64,000 nt of DNA from Prescottella subtropica (lineage in GTDB: Bacteria > Actinomycetota > Actinomycetes > Mycobacteriales > Mycobacteriaceae), in assembly GCF_005434945.1 (NCBI RefSeq), contig NZ_SKCH01000003.1:124001-188000 (forward strand). The letters run 5' to 3'. A program made the position numbers and the translations under genes. The notes under the pieces were generated by a model. It was not told where the DNA came from and searched no databases. It saw nothing but the letters and a program-made list of their open reading frames with translations. Positions 44,651-53,522 of this stretch are shown piece after piece. Positions within the stretch are counted from its first letter, which is position 1. Each line of letters begins with the position of its first letter.

Positions 44651-45930
44651 GCCCCACCGAACCGATGTACACCGGGCACGACCTGGAGCGTCGGGTGTCG
44701 GAGGCGCCGAAGACCGCGGGTCTGGTGCCGTCCGCGGAGTCGGTGCAGCACCGGACCGCGTTCGCCCGGGACCGCGCCCGCGTCCAGCATTCGGCGGCGC
44801 TGCGCCGACTCGCCGACAAGACGCAGGTCGTCGGGCCGCGGGACGGGGACACGCCCCGCACCCGGTTGACCCATTCGATCGAGGTCGCCCAGATCGGCCG
44901 CGGTATCGCCGAGGGGCTCGGACTGGACCCGGATCTCGTCGACCTCGCCGGACTTGCCCACGACATCGGGCACCCCCCGTACGGGCACAACGGGGAGAAG
45001 GCCCTCGACGAGGTCGCCGCACCGTGCGGCGGCTTCGAGGGCAACGCCCAGAACCTGCGGATCCTCACCAGCCTGGAACCGAAGATCCTCGACGCCGACG
45101 GCCGCAGCGTCGGACTGAATCTGACCCGGGCATCGCTCGACGCCGCGATCAAATATCCGTGGACACGGCCCGCGCCGGGCGCCAAGTTCGGCGCCTACGA
45201 CGACGACGCCGACGTCCTCGCCTGGGTGCGCGACGGCGCCCCCGACGGCCGCAAATGCATGGAAGCACAGGTCATGGACTGGGCCGACGACGTCGCCTAC
45301 TCGGTCCACGACGTCGAGGACGGGGTGATCGCCGGCCGCATCGACCTACGTGCCCTCGGCGACCCCACCGAGGTGCGGGCCCTCGCCGAACTCGGCGCCC
45401 GCCGGTTCCCCGGACTCGTCGTCGACGAACTCGTCGACGCCGCCACCCGGCTGTCCCGGCTCCCGGTGGTGGCGACCGCCCACGACTACGACGGCACCCT
45501 CACCAGCGCCGTCGCGTTGAAGAACCTCACCAGCGAACTCGTCGGCCGGTTCGCGTCCGCCGCCGTCGCCGGCACCCGCGAACTCGCCGGACCCGGACCG
45601 CTCACCCGCTACCGGGCCGACCTCGAGGTGCCGCCGATCGTGGCCGCCGAGGTGGCCCTCCTCAAGACCGTCGCTCTGCACTACGTGATGTCCGACGCCG
45701 GTCACCGCGCCCGCCAGGACCGGCAACGCGACCGCGTCCACCGGGTCGCGCACTGGCTGCTGCGGACCGCGCCCGCCGGGCTCGACCCCCTGTTCCTGCC
45801 CGACTGGACCGCCGCCGCCGACGACGCCGCCCGCATCCGGGTGGTCGTCGACCAGATCGCGTCGTGCACGGAAAGCCGGCTCGAACGGATCGACAAGCAG
45901 TCCCTCGGCGCCCAGGCCAGCTGGGGGTAG
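44647..45930 (+). CDS. dgt: Deoxyguanosinetriphosphate triphosphohydrolase-like HD protein
   Basis: A 427-residue HD-domain phosphohydrolase. [30 protein letters not shown] and [12 protein letters not shown] carry the H..HD..D metal ligands. It releases tripolyphosphate from dNTPs, lowering the pool. The GTG start is inside the previous stop (GTGA). In mycobacteria dgt stands next to dnaG, as here, with only the lipoprotein gene between. Confidence 0.93.
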   Translation: MSPTEPMYTGHDLERRVSEAPKTAGLVPSAESVQHRTAFARDRARVQHSAALRRLADKTQVVGPRDGDTPRTRLTHSIEVAQIGRGIAEGLGLDPDLVDLAGLAHDIGHPPYGHNGEKALDEVAAPCGGFEGNAQNLRILTSLEPKILDADGRSVGLNLTRASLDAAIKYPWTRPAPGAKFGAYDDDADVLAWVRDGAPDGRKCMEAQVMDWADDVAYSVHDVEDGVIAGRIDLRALGDPTEVRALAELGARRFPGLVVDELVDAATRLSRLPVVATAHDYDGTLTSAVALKNLTSELVGRFASAAVAGTRELAGPGPLTRYRADLEVPPIVAAEVALLKTVALHYVMSDAGHRARQDRQRDRVHRVAHWLLRTAPAGLDPLFLPDWTAAADDAARIRVVVDQIASCTESRLERIDKQSLGAQASWG

Positions 45931-45931
45931 G

Positions 45932-46804
45932 TCAGCACGTGATCCAGGTCGAGGGATCGGATGTGCCGTCGAGTCGTTTGCCGTAGGCGTCGCCACCGGC
46001 CGCTCGTACCGCTGCACACACCTCCGACGTCGTTCGGCCCGCCTCGCGGTAGACGGTGTAGATCGGATCGCCCGAGTCGCTCGCCTGCCGCAGCGACGGG
46101 CACGACCGGTCCGTGCGGAGGTAGCTCGCCCCGGGATACGTCGTCAGATACCGCTGGATCTCGGTGCGGTACGACGCCGGGTCGGTGGCGTTGGCGAGGA
46201 CGACGATCCCGGTCCCGTCGCACGCGGGCACGGTCATGGGTGTCGACAGTCCGAGATCACCGGCGACGGTGGCGGGCACACCGGGGACGGGCCCGGCCGC
46301 GGGGCGGGCGACGATCCGGAGTTGCCCGTCGGCGGTTTCGCACACCCCGGAATTCCCGGTCGCCTGGGCTCTCGCGGCCGTCGGACTGGAACAGCCCCAC
46401 CCGTCGAACGACGCGAACCAGGTGTTGCCACCGTGCTCGAGGGCAGGGTCGTGGAGGTACCGGCCGAACACGGCGTACGCGCCCGCACAGGTGATGGTGG
46501 TGCCCTTCTCGACGAAGATGTCGACGACACTGCCGGTCTGCGGATAGGCGGTCGTGCCGCACGACTCGCCCGGAAGGGGCGGCTTGGACAGGGGGTCGGG
46601 TTCACGTGTCGTCGGGGTCGCTGCTGCCGCGGACTCCGAGATGGAGGCCGTCGCGGTCGTCGTTTCGGCTCCGGACACGCCGACGGCGACACCGGACTCG
46701 GTGCGGTCCAGGGCGGAACACCCGGTGGCGGCGACTGCGGCCGCGATCACCGCCAGCGGCAGCAACGCGGTGCGTACGGCCGGTCGTCTCACAATCCCAC
46801 TCAT
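45932..46804 (-). CDS. Secreted lipoprotein, unknown function
   Basis: A 290-residue exported protein. A signal peptide (TALLPLAVIAAAVAATGC) ends in lipobox ATGC (Cys near residue 29). A Thr/Ala-rich linker of about 40 residues follows, then a folded domain with eight further Cys (for example SCGTTAYP, GWGCSSP, DRSCPSLR, TSEVCAAVR, ITC), which may form disulfides. GGGGGAG lies before the ATG. No family is recognised. It is squeezed between convergent dgt and divergent dnaG. Confidence 0.75.
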   Translation of the reverse strand: MSGIVRRPAVRTALLPLAVIAAAVAATGCSALDRTESGVAVGVSGAETTTATASISESAAAATPTTREPDPLSKPPLPGESCGTTAYPQTGSVVDIFVEKGTTITCAGAYAVFGRYLHDPALEHGGNTWFASFDGWGCSSPTAARAQATGNSGVCETADGQLRIVARPAAGPVPGVPATVAGDLGLSTPMTVPACDGTGIVVLANATDPASYRTEIQRYLTTYPGASYLRTDRSCPSLRQASDSGDPIYTVYREAGRTTSEVCAAVRAAGGDAYGKRLDGTSDPSTWITC

Positions 46805-46879
46805 CGTCGTCTCCCCCTCGCGTGGATCGTCCCGTCGGTCCGGACACGCGGCCGGTCGCCGACGACTCGACGATGAGAA

Positions 46880-46885
46880 TAAACT
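46880..46885 (+). promoter_or_regulatory. -10 element TAAACT of dnaG
   Basis: TAAACT ends 6 nt before the GTG of dnaG, indicating a leaderless dnaG transcript. Confidence 0.55.
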
Positions 46886-46891
46886 GGCTCC

Positions 46892-48811
46892 GTGGCCGGC
46901 CGAATTCCTGACAGAGACATCGCGGCCGTCCGCGACCGCACGCGCATCGAGGACGTCGTCGGCGAGTACGTCTCGCTCAAACGTGCGGGCGGCGACTCCA
47001 TGAAGGGGCTGTGCCCGTTCCACGACGAGAAGTCGCCGTCGTTCCACGTCCGCCCCAACCACGGGCACTACCACTGCTTCGGCTGCGGCGAGGGCGGCGA
47101 CGTCTACTCGTTCCTGCAGAAGATCGAGCACGTCAGCTTCGTCGAGGCCGTCGAGCAACTCGCGGACCGGGCCGGCTACCAGATCTCGTACGAGGGCGGC
47201 GGCCCGTCCGTGCAGAAGGATCGCGGCACCCGGGCCCGGTTGGTCGCTGCGAACGCGGCCGCGCAGGAGTTCTATGCCGCCCGGTTGACGGAACCGGAGG
47301 CGCAGGCCGCCCGCGACTATCTGACCGAACGGAACTTCGACGCGGCCGCCGCCGCGCAGTTCGGCTGCGGGTACGCGCCCGCCGGCTGGGACACCCTCAC
47401 CAAGCATTTGATGGCGAAGGGGTTCGACGCCAAGGAACTCGAGGCGGCCGGCCTGTCGAAGGAGGGCCGACGCGGCCCGATCGACCGCTTCCACCGCCGG
47501 CTGCTGTGGCCGATCCGCAACCTTTCGGGCGACGTCATCGGTTTCGGCGCCCGCAAACTGTTCGACGACGACACCATGCCCGGCAAGTACGTCAACACGC
47601 CCGAGACGATCCTGTACAAGAAGTCGCAGGTGCTGTTCGGCCTCGACCTGGCCAAGCGGGACATCGCCAAGGGGCACCAGGCGGTCGTCGTCGAGGGCTA
47701 CACCGACGTCATGGCCATGCACCTGGCCGGGGTGAAGACGGCGGTCGCGTCGTGCGGCACCGCGTTCGGTGACGAACACCTCGCGATGCTGCGCCGGCTC
47801 CTCATGGACGACAGCTACTTCCGCGGCGAGGTCATCTACACGTTCGACGGCGATGCCGCCGGGCAGGCCGCCGCGATGAAGGCGTTCGAGGGCGACCAGA
47901 AACTCGCCGGCAAGACGTACGTCGCGATCGCCCCCGACGGCATGGACCCGTGCGAGCTGCGTCAGCAGTCCGGTGACGCCGCGGTGCGTGATCTGGTCGC
48001 CCGGCGCACCCCGCTGTTCGAGTTCGTCGTCAAATCGATTCTCGCGGAACATGATCTGAACACCGCTGAGGGGCGGGTGGAAGCATTGCGCCGGGCTGTC
48101 CCGGTGGTGGCCCGGATCAAGGAGTCGACGCTGCGCGACGGCTACGCCGTCCAGTTGTCCGGCTGGGTCGGCTGGGACGACATCCCGGCCGTGCGCCGCA
48201 GGGTCAAGGAAGAGGCCCGCAAGTTCGCGCGCGGCGGAACCGGTGCCCCCGTCAAACGTCGTCCGACCGGGGAACCGTCACCCGACGCCCCGCCGCCGGG
48301 AGTGCCGCGGCCACGCCCCAACGATCCGACGCTGTGGCCGCAACGCGACGCACTCAAGGCCGCACTGCAGTACCCGGCGATCGCCGGCACCGTGTTCGAT
48401 TCGCTTCCGGCGGAGACGTTCACGCATCCCGCATACTCCGCGGTGCGGGCCGCGGTAGCCGCGGCCGGTGGCACGTCCGCGGGACTCGGCGGCGCCGAAT
48501 GGGTCGACGCCGTCGGCCGCAACGCCGGTGACCTCGTCGTGCAGTCGCTGGTGATGGAACTCGCGGTCGATCCGCTGCCCGCCGACGACGAGACCGCACC
48601 CCGCTACATCCGTGGCGTGCTCGCGCGCCTCCAGGAGGTGTGGGTGGGGGAGCAGGTCGCCGAACTGAAGTCGAAGTTGTCGCGCATCTCGGTGGAGGCC
48701 AACGCCGACGAATACTATTCGCTGTTCGGTGACCTCATGGCGCTCGAACAGTACCGACGCAGCCTGCGCGATCAGGCGATCGGCGACACCAGCGGCGCGG
48801 GCATCGCCTGA
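46892..48811 (+). CDS. dnaG: DNA primase DnaG
   Basis: A 639-residue primase. The N-terminal zinc finger is CPFH..CFGCGEGG (about residues 40-65). TOPRIM motifs VVVEGYTDVMAMH and FDGDAAGQ are intact, followed by a linker and a C-terminal DnaB-binding helical domain. It makes RNA primers for replication. Leaderless GTG start. The neighbours dgt and the small membrane protein repeat the mycobacterial order (Rv2344c-Rv2342). Confidence 0.96.
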   Translation: MAGRIPDRDIAAVRDRTRIEDVVGEYVSLKRAGGDSMKGLCPFHDEKSPSFHVRPNHGHYHCFGCGEGGDVYSFLQKIEHVSFVEAVEQLADRAGYQISYEGGGPSVQKDRGTRARLVAANAAAQEFYAARLTEPEAQAARDYLTERNFDAAAAAQFGCGYAPAGWDTLTKHLMAKGFDAKELEAAGLSKEGRRGPIDRFHRRLLWPIRNLSGDVIGFGARKLFDDDTMPGKYVNTPETILYKKSQVLFGLDLAKRDIAKGHQAVVVEGYTDVMAMHLAGVKTAVASCGTAFGDEHLAMLRRLLMDDSYFRGEVIYTFDGDAAGQAAAMKAFEGDQKLAGKTYVAIAPDGMDPCELRQQSGDAAVRDLVARRTPLFEFVVKSILAEHDLNTAEGRVEALRRAVPVVARIKESTLRDGYAVQLSGWVGWDDIPAVRRRVKEEARKFARGGTGAPVKRRPTGEPSPDAPPPGVPRPRPNDPTLWPQRDALKAALQYPAIAGTVFDSLPAETFTHPAYSAVRAAVAAAGGTSAGLGGAEWVDAVGRNAGDLVVQSLVMELAVDPLPADDETAPRYIRGVLARLQEVWVGEQVAELKSKLSRISVEANADEYYSLFGDLMALEQYRRSLRDQAIGDTSGAGIA

Positions 48812-48830
48812 CCGCCCGCCGGGCTGCCGG

Positions 48831-49079
48831 TCAGTTCTTCCGGAGCCGATCCTGCGGAACCAGGATCGTGGTCTTCTCGTCGATCGGTTTCATCGGCTCG
48901 AGCCGCGGCTGCGTGCTGAGGGTGTCCGACAGTTTCTGCCGGCCCACCTCGATGGCCTTCTTCGTGGCAGGGCTGGTGGCCACCGCCTTCGCGGCCTTGC
49001 TGATCTGCTCGTACCGGGCCCGCCCCGCCCGGGTGCCCAGGACGTAGCCCGCAGCGACGCCCACCAACAACCGCATCAT
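48831..49079 (-). CDS. Small membrane-associated protein, Rv2342-like
   Basis: An 82-residue protein. It begins MMRLLVGVAAGYVLGTRAGR, a short hydrophobic stretch followed by a YtxH-like RARYEQISKAAKAV helix, then a tail with EKTTILVPQDR. GGAGG is 9 nt before the first of two adjacent ATGs. A similar gene follows dnaG in mycobacteria, from memory. Envelope role likely; function unknown. Confidence 0.72.
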   Translation of the reverse strand: MMRLLVGVAAGYVLGTRAGRARYEQISKAAKAVATSPATKKAIEVGRQKLSDTLSTQPRLEPMKPIDEKTTILVPQDRLRKN

Positions 49080-49215
49080 TTCCGGATTCCTCCTTCTCGA
49101 AGAGCCTGCTCCCATCCTGCACGACCGGCCGCTGTTCAGGCGATTTGGTACTTGGGTGGGGGTATGGGCTACAGTTTCTCAGGCGCCGCCGGAAACGGCA
49201 GTGCCGCCAAGGTAA

Positions 49216-49288
49216 TCCCCTGTAGCTCAATTGGCAGAGCATTCGACTGTTAATCGAAGGGTTGCTGGTTCGAGTCCAGCCGGGGGAG
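49216..49288 (+). tRNA. tRNA-Asn (anticodon GTT)
   Basis: A 73-nt cloverleaf with acceptor TCCCCTG/CGGGGGA (one T-G), D-arm GCTCAATTGGCAGAGC, anticodon loop CTGTTAA (GTT), T-arm CTGGTTCGAGTCCAG and discriminator G. No CCA is encoded. A strong terminator follows. Confidence 0.97.
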
Positions 49289-49295
49289 CTCGGAG

Positions 49296-49328
49296 AAGGA
49301 CCCCCACCCGTTCCGGGTGGGGGTCCTT
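49296..49328 (+). terminator. Terminator after tRNA-Asn
   Basis: A perfect 15-bp stem (AAGGACCCCCACCCG / CGGGTGGGGGTCCTT) with a 3-nt loop, followed by TCTCGTTT. It also lies downstream of the convergent exonuclease, so it can work in both directions. Confidence 0.85.
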
Positions 49329-49356
49329 TCTCGTTTCCGGGGTCCGGTCCTGCCGC

Positions 49357-50043
49357 TCAGGCGGCCGTGCGGATCGGCCAGCGTCCGTCGACGTCCGAGG
49401 TGTCCCGGCCCTGACGGCGCAGATACTCGAGCAGATCGCGTTGCCGTTCGGCATGCCACGCGGCCTGGCTGGCCATCACGTCGTCGAGCTGCGCAAGCTG
49501 CGGGAAACGCCGGGGGAGCAGCCGGGCCAGTTCCGCGGCGGCCAGCGCGTCGGCCTGCGCCTCGTGGGCGGCCCCGAGATCGACACCGTAGTGCTCGCAC
49601 AGCGCCCCGAGGGTCCGCTTGCCGCGGCGGTACCGGTCCATCTCCCGGTCGATGACGTACGGGTCGACGACGAGACCGTAGTCGTCGAGCGGCGGCAGCC
49701 CGAGCCGGCGGGCCTCCGCGTCGAGCACCGTCAGGTCGTAGGCCGCATTGAACGCGACGACGGCGTACCCGGCATTCCAGGCGTCGGTGAGGGCTGCCCG
49801 GATCTCGGTGTACCCCTCGACATAGTCACGGCCGTGCTCCCGCGCATAGCTCGTGGAAATGCCGTGAATGGCAATCGCATCCTCCGGAATGGCGACACCC
49901 GGATCGAGAATCCAATTCCGGGTGGACGGCACCCCGTCGTCGACCGTGACGACACATGCCGTCACGATCCGCGCCGAAAGCGGATCGCGGCCCGTCGTTT
50001 CCAGATCGAACGCACAGATCGGTCGGGTCGTCCAGTCACTCAT
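49357..50043 (-). CDS. DEDDh-family 3'-5' exonuclease
   Basis: A 228-residue DnaQ-like exonuclease. ICAFDLETTGRDPLSARI is Exo I, FNAAYDLTVLDAEA is Exo II and HEAQADALAAAELARL is Exo III with the DEDDh His. It could proofread or trim DNA/RNA ends. The C-terminal half is Gln/Arg-rich and specific to actinobacteria. It faces tRNA-Asn across the shared terminator. Confidence 0.88.
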   Translation of the reverse strand: MSDWTTRPICAFDLETTGRDPLSARIVTACVVTVDDGVPSTRNWILDPGVAIPEDAIAIHGISTSYAREHGRDYVEGYTEIRAALTDAWNAGYAVVAFNAAYDLTVLDAEARRLGLPPLDDYGLVVDPYVIDREMDRYRRGKRTLGALCEHYGVDLGAAHEAQADALAAAELARLLPRRFPQLAQLDDVMASQAAWHAERQRDLLEYLRRQGRDTSDVDGRWPIRTAA

Positions 50044-50187
50044 CTACGGTCCTTCGACTCTTGCGGAGAGCCGAATGCTCGCCCACCATGCCGACGAGTC
50101 TCCCCGCACCCACCGACAAAACACGAGACAGTGCGACCCACACCACCCCGACCACCGAAACAGACACGTGCGGACGGTACGATTCCG

Positions 50188-50193
50188 ACGGCG
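50188..50193 (+). promoter_or_regulatory. -10 TACGAT of the CAT tRNA
   Basis: TACGAT lies 20 nt before the mature 5' end of the tRNA, in a 170-base gap that otherwise holds nothing recognisable. Confidence 0.4.
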
Positions 50194-50213
50194 GCGCGAG
50201 CACCACGCGCCAC

Positions 50214-50287
50214 GGGGCGGTAGCTCAGTCGGTTAGAGCCGTGGACTCATAATCCATTGGTCGCGGGTTCGAGCCCCGCCCGCCCCA
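50214..50287 (+). tRNA. tRNA with CAT anticodon (tRNA-Met, or tRNA-Ile2)
   Basis: A 74-nt cloverleaf with acceptor GGGGCGG/CCGCCCC, D-arm GCTCAGTCGGTTAGAGC, anticodon loop CTCATAA (CAT), T-arm GCGGGTTCGAGCCCCGC and discriminator A. No CCA is encoded. A fully paired acceptor excludes an initiator. It is either elongator Met or lysidine-modified Ile2; the sequence alone does not decide. Confidence 0.93.
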
Positions 50288-50339
50288 CCGTCACGTGTCG
50301 CCGCCCGACATTTCGGTCGATCCTGGCTACGATCCGATC

Positions 50340-51233
50340 GTGACGCTGCGACTGCGACCCGCCACCCGCTCTGCCCGGATACTGCTGCTCGCGGCCGTGC
50401 TCGCGGTGCCGACGACAGCGGCGGTGCCCGCGTTCGCCTCGGTACCCGAGACGGCGAACACGGCGCCACAAGAACACCAGTCCGTCAGCGACCGCTACGC
50501 CGCCCCCGGCTCCCATGCCGTCGAGTTCGTCGAGATCCCCGGATACCAGCTGTTCTATCCCGCCGACATCGCGACCGGCTCCGACCGGTTCCCGGTGGTC
50601 ACGTTCGGCAACGGCAGTTACGCGACGTACGAGCAGTACGAGGGATTGCTGCGGCACTTCGCGTCGTGGGGGTTCGTCGTGGTGGTCGCCGACAGCAGTG
50701 TCACCGGCGACGGCACCGAGATCCTCGCCGCGGCCCGCGACGTCGTCGCCCGGAACGGCAACCCCGCCAGCATCTTCCACAACCGCATCGACGTCGACCA
50801 CATCGCCGCGGTCGGGCATTCGCAGGGCGCAGGGGGAGCGATCAACGCCAGCACGAACTCCGGCGGTCTCATCGCCTCCACCGCCGTCCTCGACCTGCCC
50901 GACCCGTGGTGGGCGTCCCGGCCCGTCGACGTGATCGACGTGACCCGGCTGACCGGCCCCGTCTTCTACCTGACCGGCGCCGACGACCCCGTCTCGACCG
51001 CGATCCCACAGGCCGCCTACCACGCGATCAGCCCCGGACCCGCCGCCCGCGGACGGCTCCTCGGAGTGGGCCACAACTGGCCGTCCGACGGCGGCGGCTT
51101 CCGCGGCTACCTCACCGCGTGGCTGCGGTTCACCCTCACCGGCGACACCGACGCCGCCCGCGCCTTCACCGGCCCCACACCCGAACTGCTGTCCGACCCG
51201 GCCTGGGACGGCACCGCGGCCACCGGATGGTGA
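50340..51233 (+). CDS. Secreted alpha/beta hydrolase
   Basis: A 297-residue exported hydrolase. A signal peptide (SARILLLAAVLAVPTTAAVP) is followed by a domain with VVTFGNGSYATYEQ, the elbow AVGHSQGAGGAINAST and GHNWPSDGG (likely His). It resembles cutinase-like or dienelactone-hydrolase-like esterases. GTG at 50340 is chosen because TACGAT lies 6 nt upstream (leaderless). Its stop overlaps the next gene by a few bases. Substrate is unknown. Confidence 0.8.
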   Translation: MTLRLRPATRSARILLLAAVLAVPTTAAVPAFASVPETANTAPQEHQSVSDRYAAPGSHAVEFVEIPGYQLFYPADIATGSDRFPVVTFGNGSYATYEQYEGLLRHFASWGFVVVVADSSVTGDGTEILAAARDVVARNGNPASIFHNRIDVDHIAAVGHSQGAGGAINASTNSGGLIASTAVLDLPDPWWASRPVDVIDVTRLTGPVFYLTGADDPVSTAIPQAAYHAISPGPAARGRLLGVGHNWPSDGGGFRGYLTAWLRFTLTGDTDAARAFTGPTPELLSDPAWDGTAATGW

Positions 51234-52174
51234 CCACCCCGGCCGACGCGATCCTGGCCGGGCCCCGCGGCCGACGGCTGTGCCTGGAACTCGCGACGAG
51301 CTTCCCTGTTTCCGATCTGAAACACCTCGCCGCGGCCATCGACGCCCTCGACCTCACGCGCCTTACGCCCGCCCGGATCCAGGCCGCGCTGGGGCGCGCA
51401 GTGGATTCCGCGATGTACTGGCAAGAACCGGACGGGACCGATGTGCTCGCGGCCGAACCACTTCTCCGGACGGCGCTCCGAGGCGTCGCCGAACACGTGA
51501 CGGCGTCCCCGTCCACCGACTGGTTCACCGAGTCGCGTCGTCCCGAACAGTGGGCGATCGCCTGGCACGCCGACCGCACCTGGCCGCCGCTGCCGACGAA
51601 TCCGCAGCACACCCTGCAGCAGTGGGCGCGGGACACCCGCGTCGAGGAGGAACACGCGGCCCACAACCCCCATGCTTTCGATACCGGGCACTGGTGGTCG
51701 ATGCCGCTCGGACTCGTCACCACTGTCGGACACCTGCCGGAGACGTTGAACCTCGTCGAGGACGGTTTCGGGTGGGAGGGGGCGACGACGATCCCGGTCC
51801 GCGGATCGGGTCGGACGTTCGAGGTGCGCTCCCCGGACGATTGGATCGTCCTGTGCCGCACCTACCCGCTCGAGGTGACCGCGTCCCGCGGGCCGGACTG
51901 GTTCCGCGCCACCGGCCGGAGCGGACGCTGGGTGATCCCGGACTGGGAGCGCGTCGCCACCGAGTGGGACGCCGTGCATCTCACACCCCTGGCCTATCTG
52001 AGCGGCGCGACCCGCGCGCTCCCGGTCGACGCCGACACCGCCACGGTCATCGCCGGCTGGGATCCGGGCCGCACGATCTGGCTCACCGACGTCGTCACCG
52101 AGACGGACAGTCCGCGCCGGGAGTGGCGACTCGACCACGGGCCCGACGGTGAGGCGTGGGTGCCGGCGCGGTAG
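51227..52174 (+). CDS. Conserved protein of unknown function
   Basis: A 315-residue soluble protein. It begins ILAGPRGRRLCLELATSF, carries a mid block HWWSMPLGLVTTVGHLPETLN and later DDWIVLCRTYPLEVTASRGP and IPDWERVATEWDAVHLTPLA. No catalytic motif or membrane segment is evident. It starts at ATG 51227 or GTG 51230, inside the previous stop, so the two genes are coupled. I do not recognise a family. Confidence 0.65.
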   Translation: MVTTPADAILAGPRGRRLCLELATSFPVSDLKHLAAAIDALDLTRLTPARIQAALGRAVDSAMYWQEPDGTDVLAAEPLLRTALRGVAEHVTASPSTDWFTESRRPEQWAIAWHADRTWPPLPTNPQHTLQQWARDTRVEEEHAAHNPHAFDTGHWWSMPLGLVTTVGHLPETLNLVEDGFGWEGATTIPVRGSGRTFEVRSPDDWIVLCRTYPLEVTASRGPDWFRATGRSGRWVIPDWERVATEWDAVHLTPLAYLSGATRALPVDADTATVIAGWDPGRTIWLTDVVTETDSPRREWRLDHGPDGEAWVPAR

Positions 52175-52183
52175 CCCGCCGCA

Positions 52184-53251
52184 TCACCGTCCCCGCAGGT
52201 ACTCCAGGGCGTAGGCGATCTTGCCGGGCTTGTCGTCGCTGTACGGCCGGGACAGTTTCCCGAACTCGCCCTTGCCGGGGGCCTTGCCGTCGTTCCACTC
52301 GCCCAGGACACCGAGGTCGATGGCGGTGAACCCGGCCTCGACGACGGTGTTCCCGGCCAGCGTCGTCTGCGCCCGGGACACCTTCTCGATCGCCGCGAGA
52401 TAGCTCGCGGCGTCGGTGCGGTCCCAGCCGGTCAGGTCGACGCCCGACGCGTCGCGCAGCCACGCACCCCAGTAGAACTCCTGGAACGGGACCGTGCCCG
52501 ACGCGAACCCGATGTCGCGGGCGAAGTACAGCAGGCTCCGGTACGGGTCGTCGGCGAACTTCGCGAGCCCCACACCGTCCGGGAGTGCTTCCACCGCAAC
52601 GGGATCGCCGTCGACGTCCCGATCCCACACCCACTTGTTCCGCTTCATCGTCGCCCAGAAGTCGGCGTCGGACAGGCCCGCGATATTGTCGACCACCCGC
52701 AGGCGCACATGCAGGTCCGGGCCGCCGTCCGGCACCTCGTACAGCGCCGTGAGCGTGTGATGGCCGTCCGTGAGATACGGCCGGCCACCGGGACCGATCA
52801 CCACCGTCTTCATCGCCGCGACCGACGCGTCCGTCTCGGCGCCCAGCGGGATCGTGCACGCGAACGACGACGGATCCGACAGGACCGCATCGGGTCGGGC
52901 CGACGCCGCCTCACCCTGACCGTTCGCCTCGCACCAGTCGTCGAACCGCTTGTCGATCGCATCCTTGCCGAGCGTGTAGCGGCCCAGCTTGTAATAGACC
53001 TCGTCGTACCCGACGGACGACTGCGTCGCGTGCACGTCCCCGATCCGCACGTCCAGCAGATCGCCCGCCTCGGCACACCGATAGGGCGAACCGGCACCGA
53101 GTGAACCGAGATCGAGCGACCCGGCCGCGGACGTGACGCCGCACGACGGCGGTGCAGGAGCGGCGGAACTCGTGGACGCGGCTCCGGCGGCGACGGTTCC
53201 GGCGACGAGGGCGGTGAGCGCAGTCGAGGCGGCGCGGCGGAGAACGGTCAC
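52184..53251 (-). CDS. Secreted ParB/Srx-like domain protein
   Basis: A 355-residue exported protein. A signal peptide (VLRRAASTALTALVAGTVAA) ends near SSA-AP. The body has YYKLGRYTLGK, VVIGPGGRPYLTDGHHTLTA and ALYEVPDGG, the layout of ParB/sulfiredoxin-type N domains with their DGHH phosphate-binding turn. ParB is normally cytosolic, so export is unusual. GAGGAG is 7 nt before the GTG. It may be an extracellular enzyme of unknown substrate. Confidence 0.75.
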   Translation of the reverse strand: MTVLRRAASTALTALVAGTVAAGAASTSSAAPAPPSCGVTSAAGSLDLGSLGAGSPYRCAEAGDLLDVRIGDVHATQSSVGYDEVYYKLGRYTLGKDAIDKRFDDWCEANGQGEAASARPDAVLSDPSSFACTIPLGAETDASVAAMKTVVIGPGGRPYLTDGHHTLTALYEVPDGGPDLHVRLRVVDNIAGLSDADFWATMKRNKWVWDRDVDGDPVAVEALPDGVGLAKFADDPYRSLLYFARDIGFASGTVPFQEFYWGAWLRDASGVDLTGWDRTDAASYLAAIEKVSRAQTTLAGNTVVEAGFTAIDLGVLGEWNDGKAPGKGEFGKLSRPYSDDKPGKIAYALEYLRGR

Positions 53252-53522
53252 GGGGAGGCTCCTCGGGGGTGGGGCGGTGCGGGCCGCTCGATCGCACCCC
53301 GGCCCTGTGTCGGACACCCGTCCAGTAGGAGAACGGCCGTCGTCCGGGACGTGAACGCTCACCGGCCGACCCGACTTTCGGCGCGTTACATCCCCTCGAC
53401 CTGTGTAAATCTCCCGTTGGATGGGTCGTTTGACTACTCGGCACCTAGAACAGGTTCCAATTTCGTAGATTTGTGGTTATCGTCACAGCCAACCGGAAGT
53501 AAGCCAGGGAAGGGCGGTTGTC
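53252..53522. other. 271-base divergent region between the ParB-like gene and the alcohol dehydrogenase
   Basis: An AT-richer patch around 53455-53490 (including TAGATT at 53466-53471) and GGGAAGGGCGG just before the ATG at 53523 suggest the alcohol dehydrogenase promoter and ribosome-binding site. No palindrome is convincing. Confidence 0.4.
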
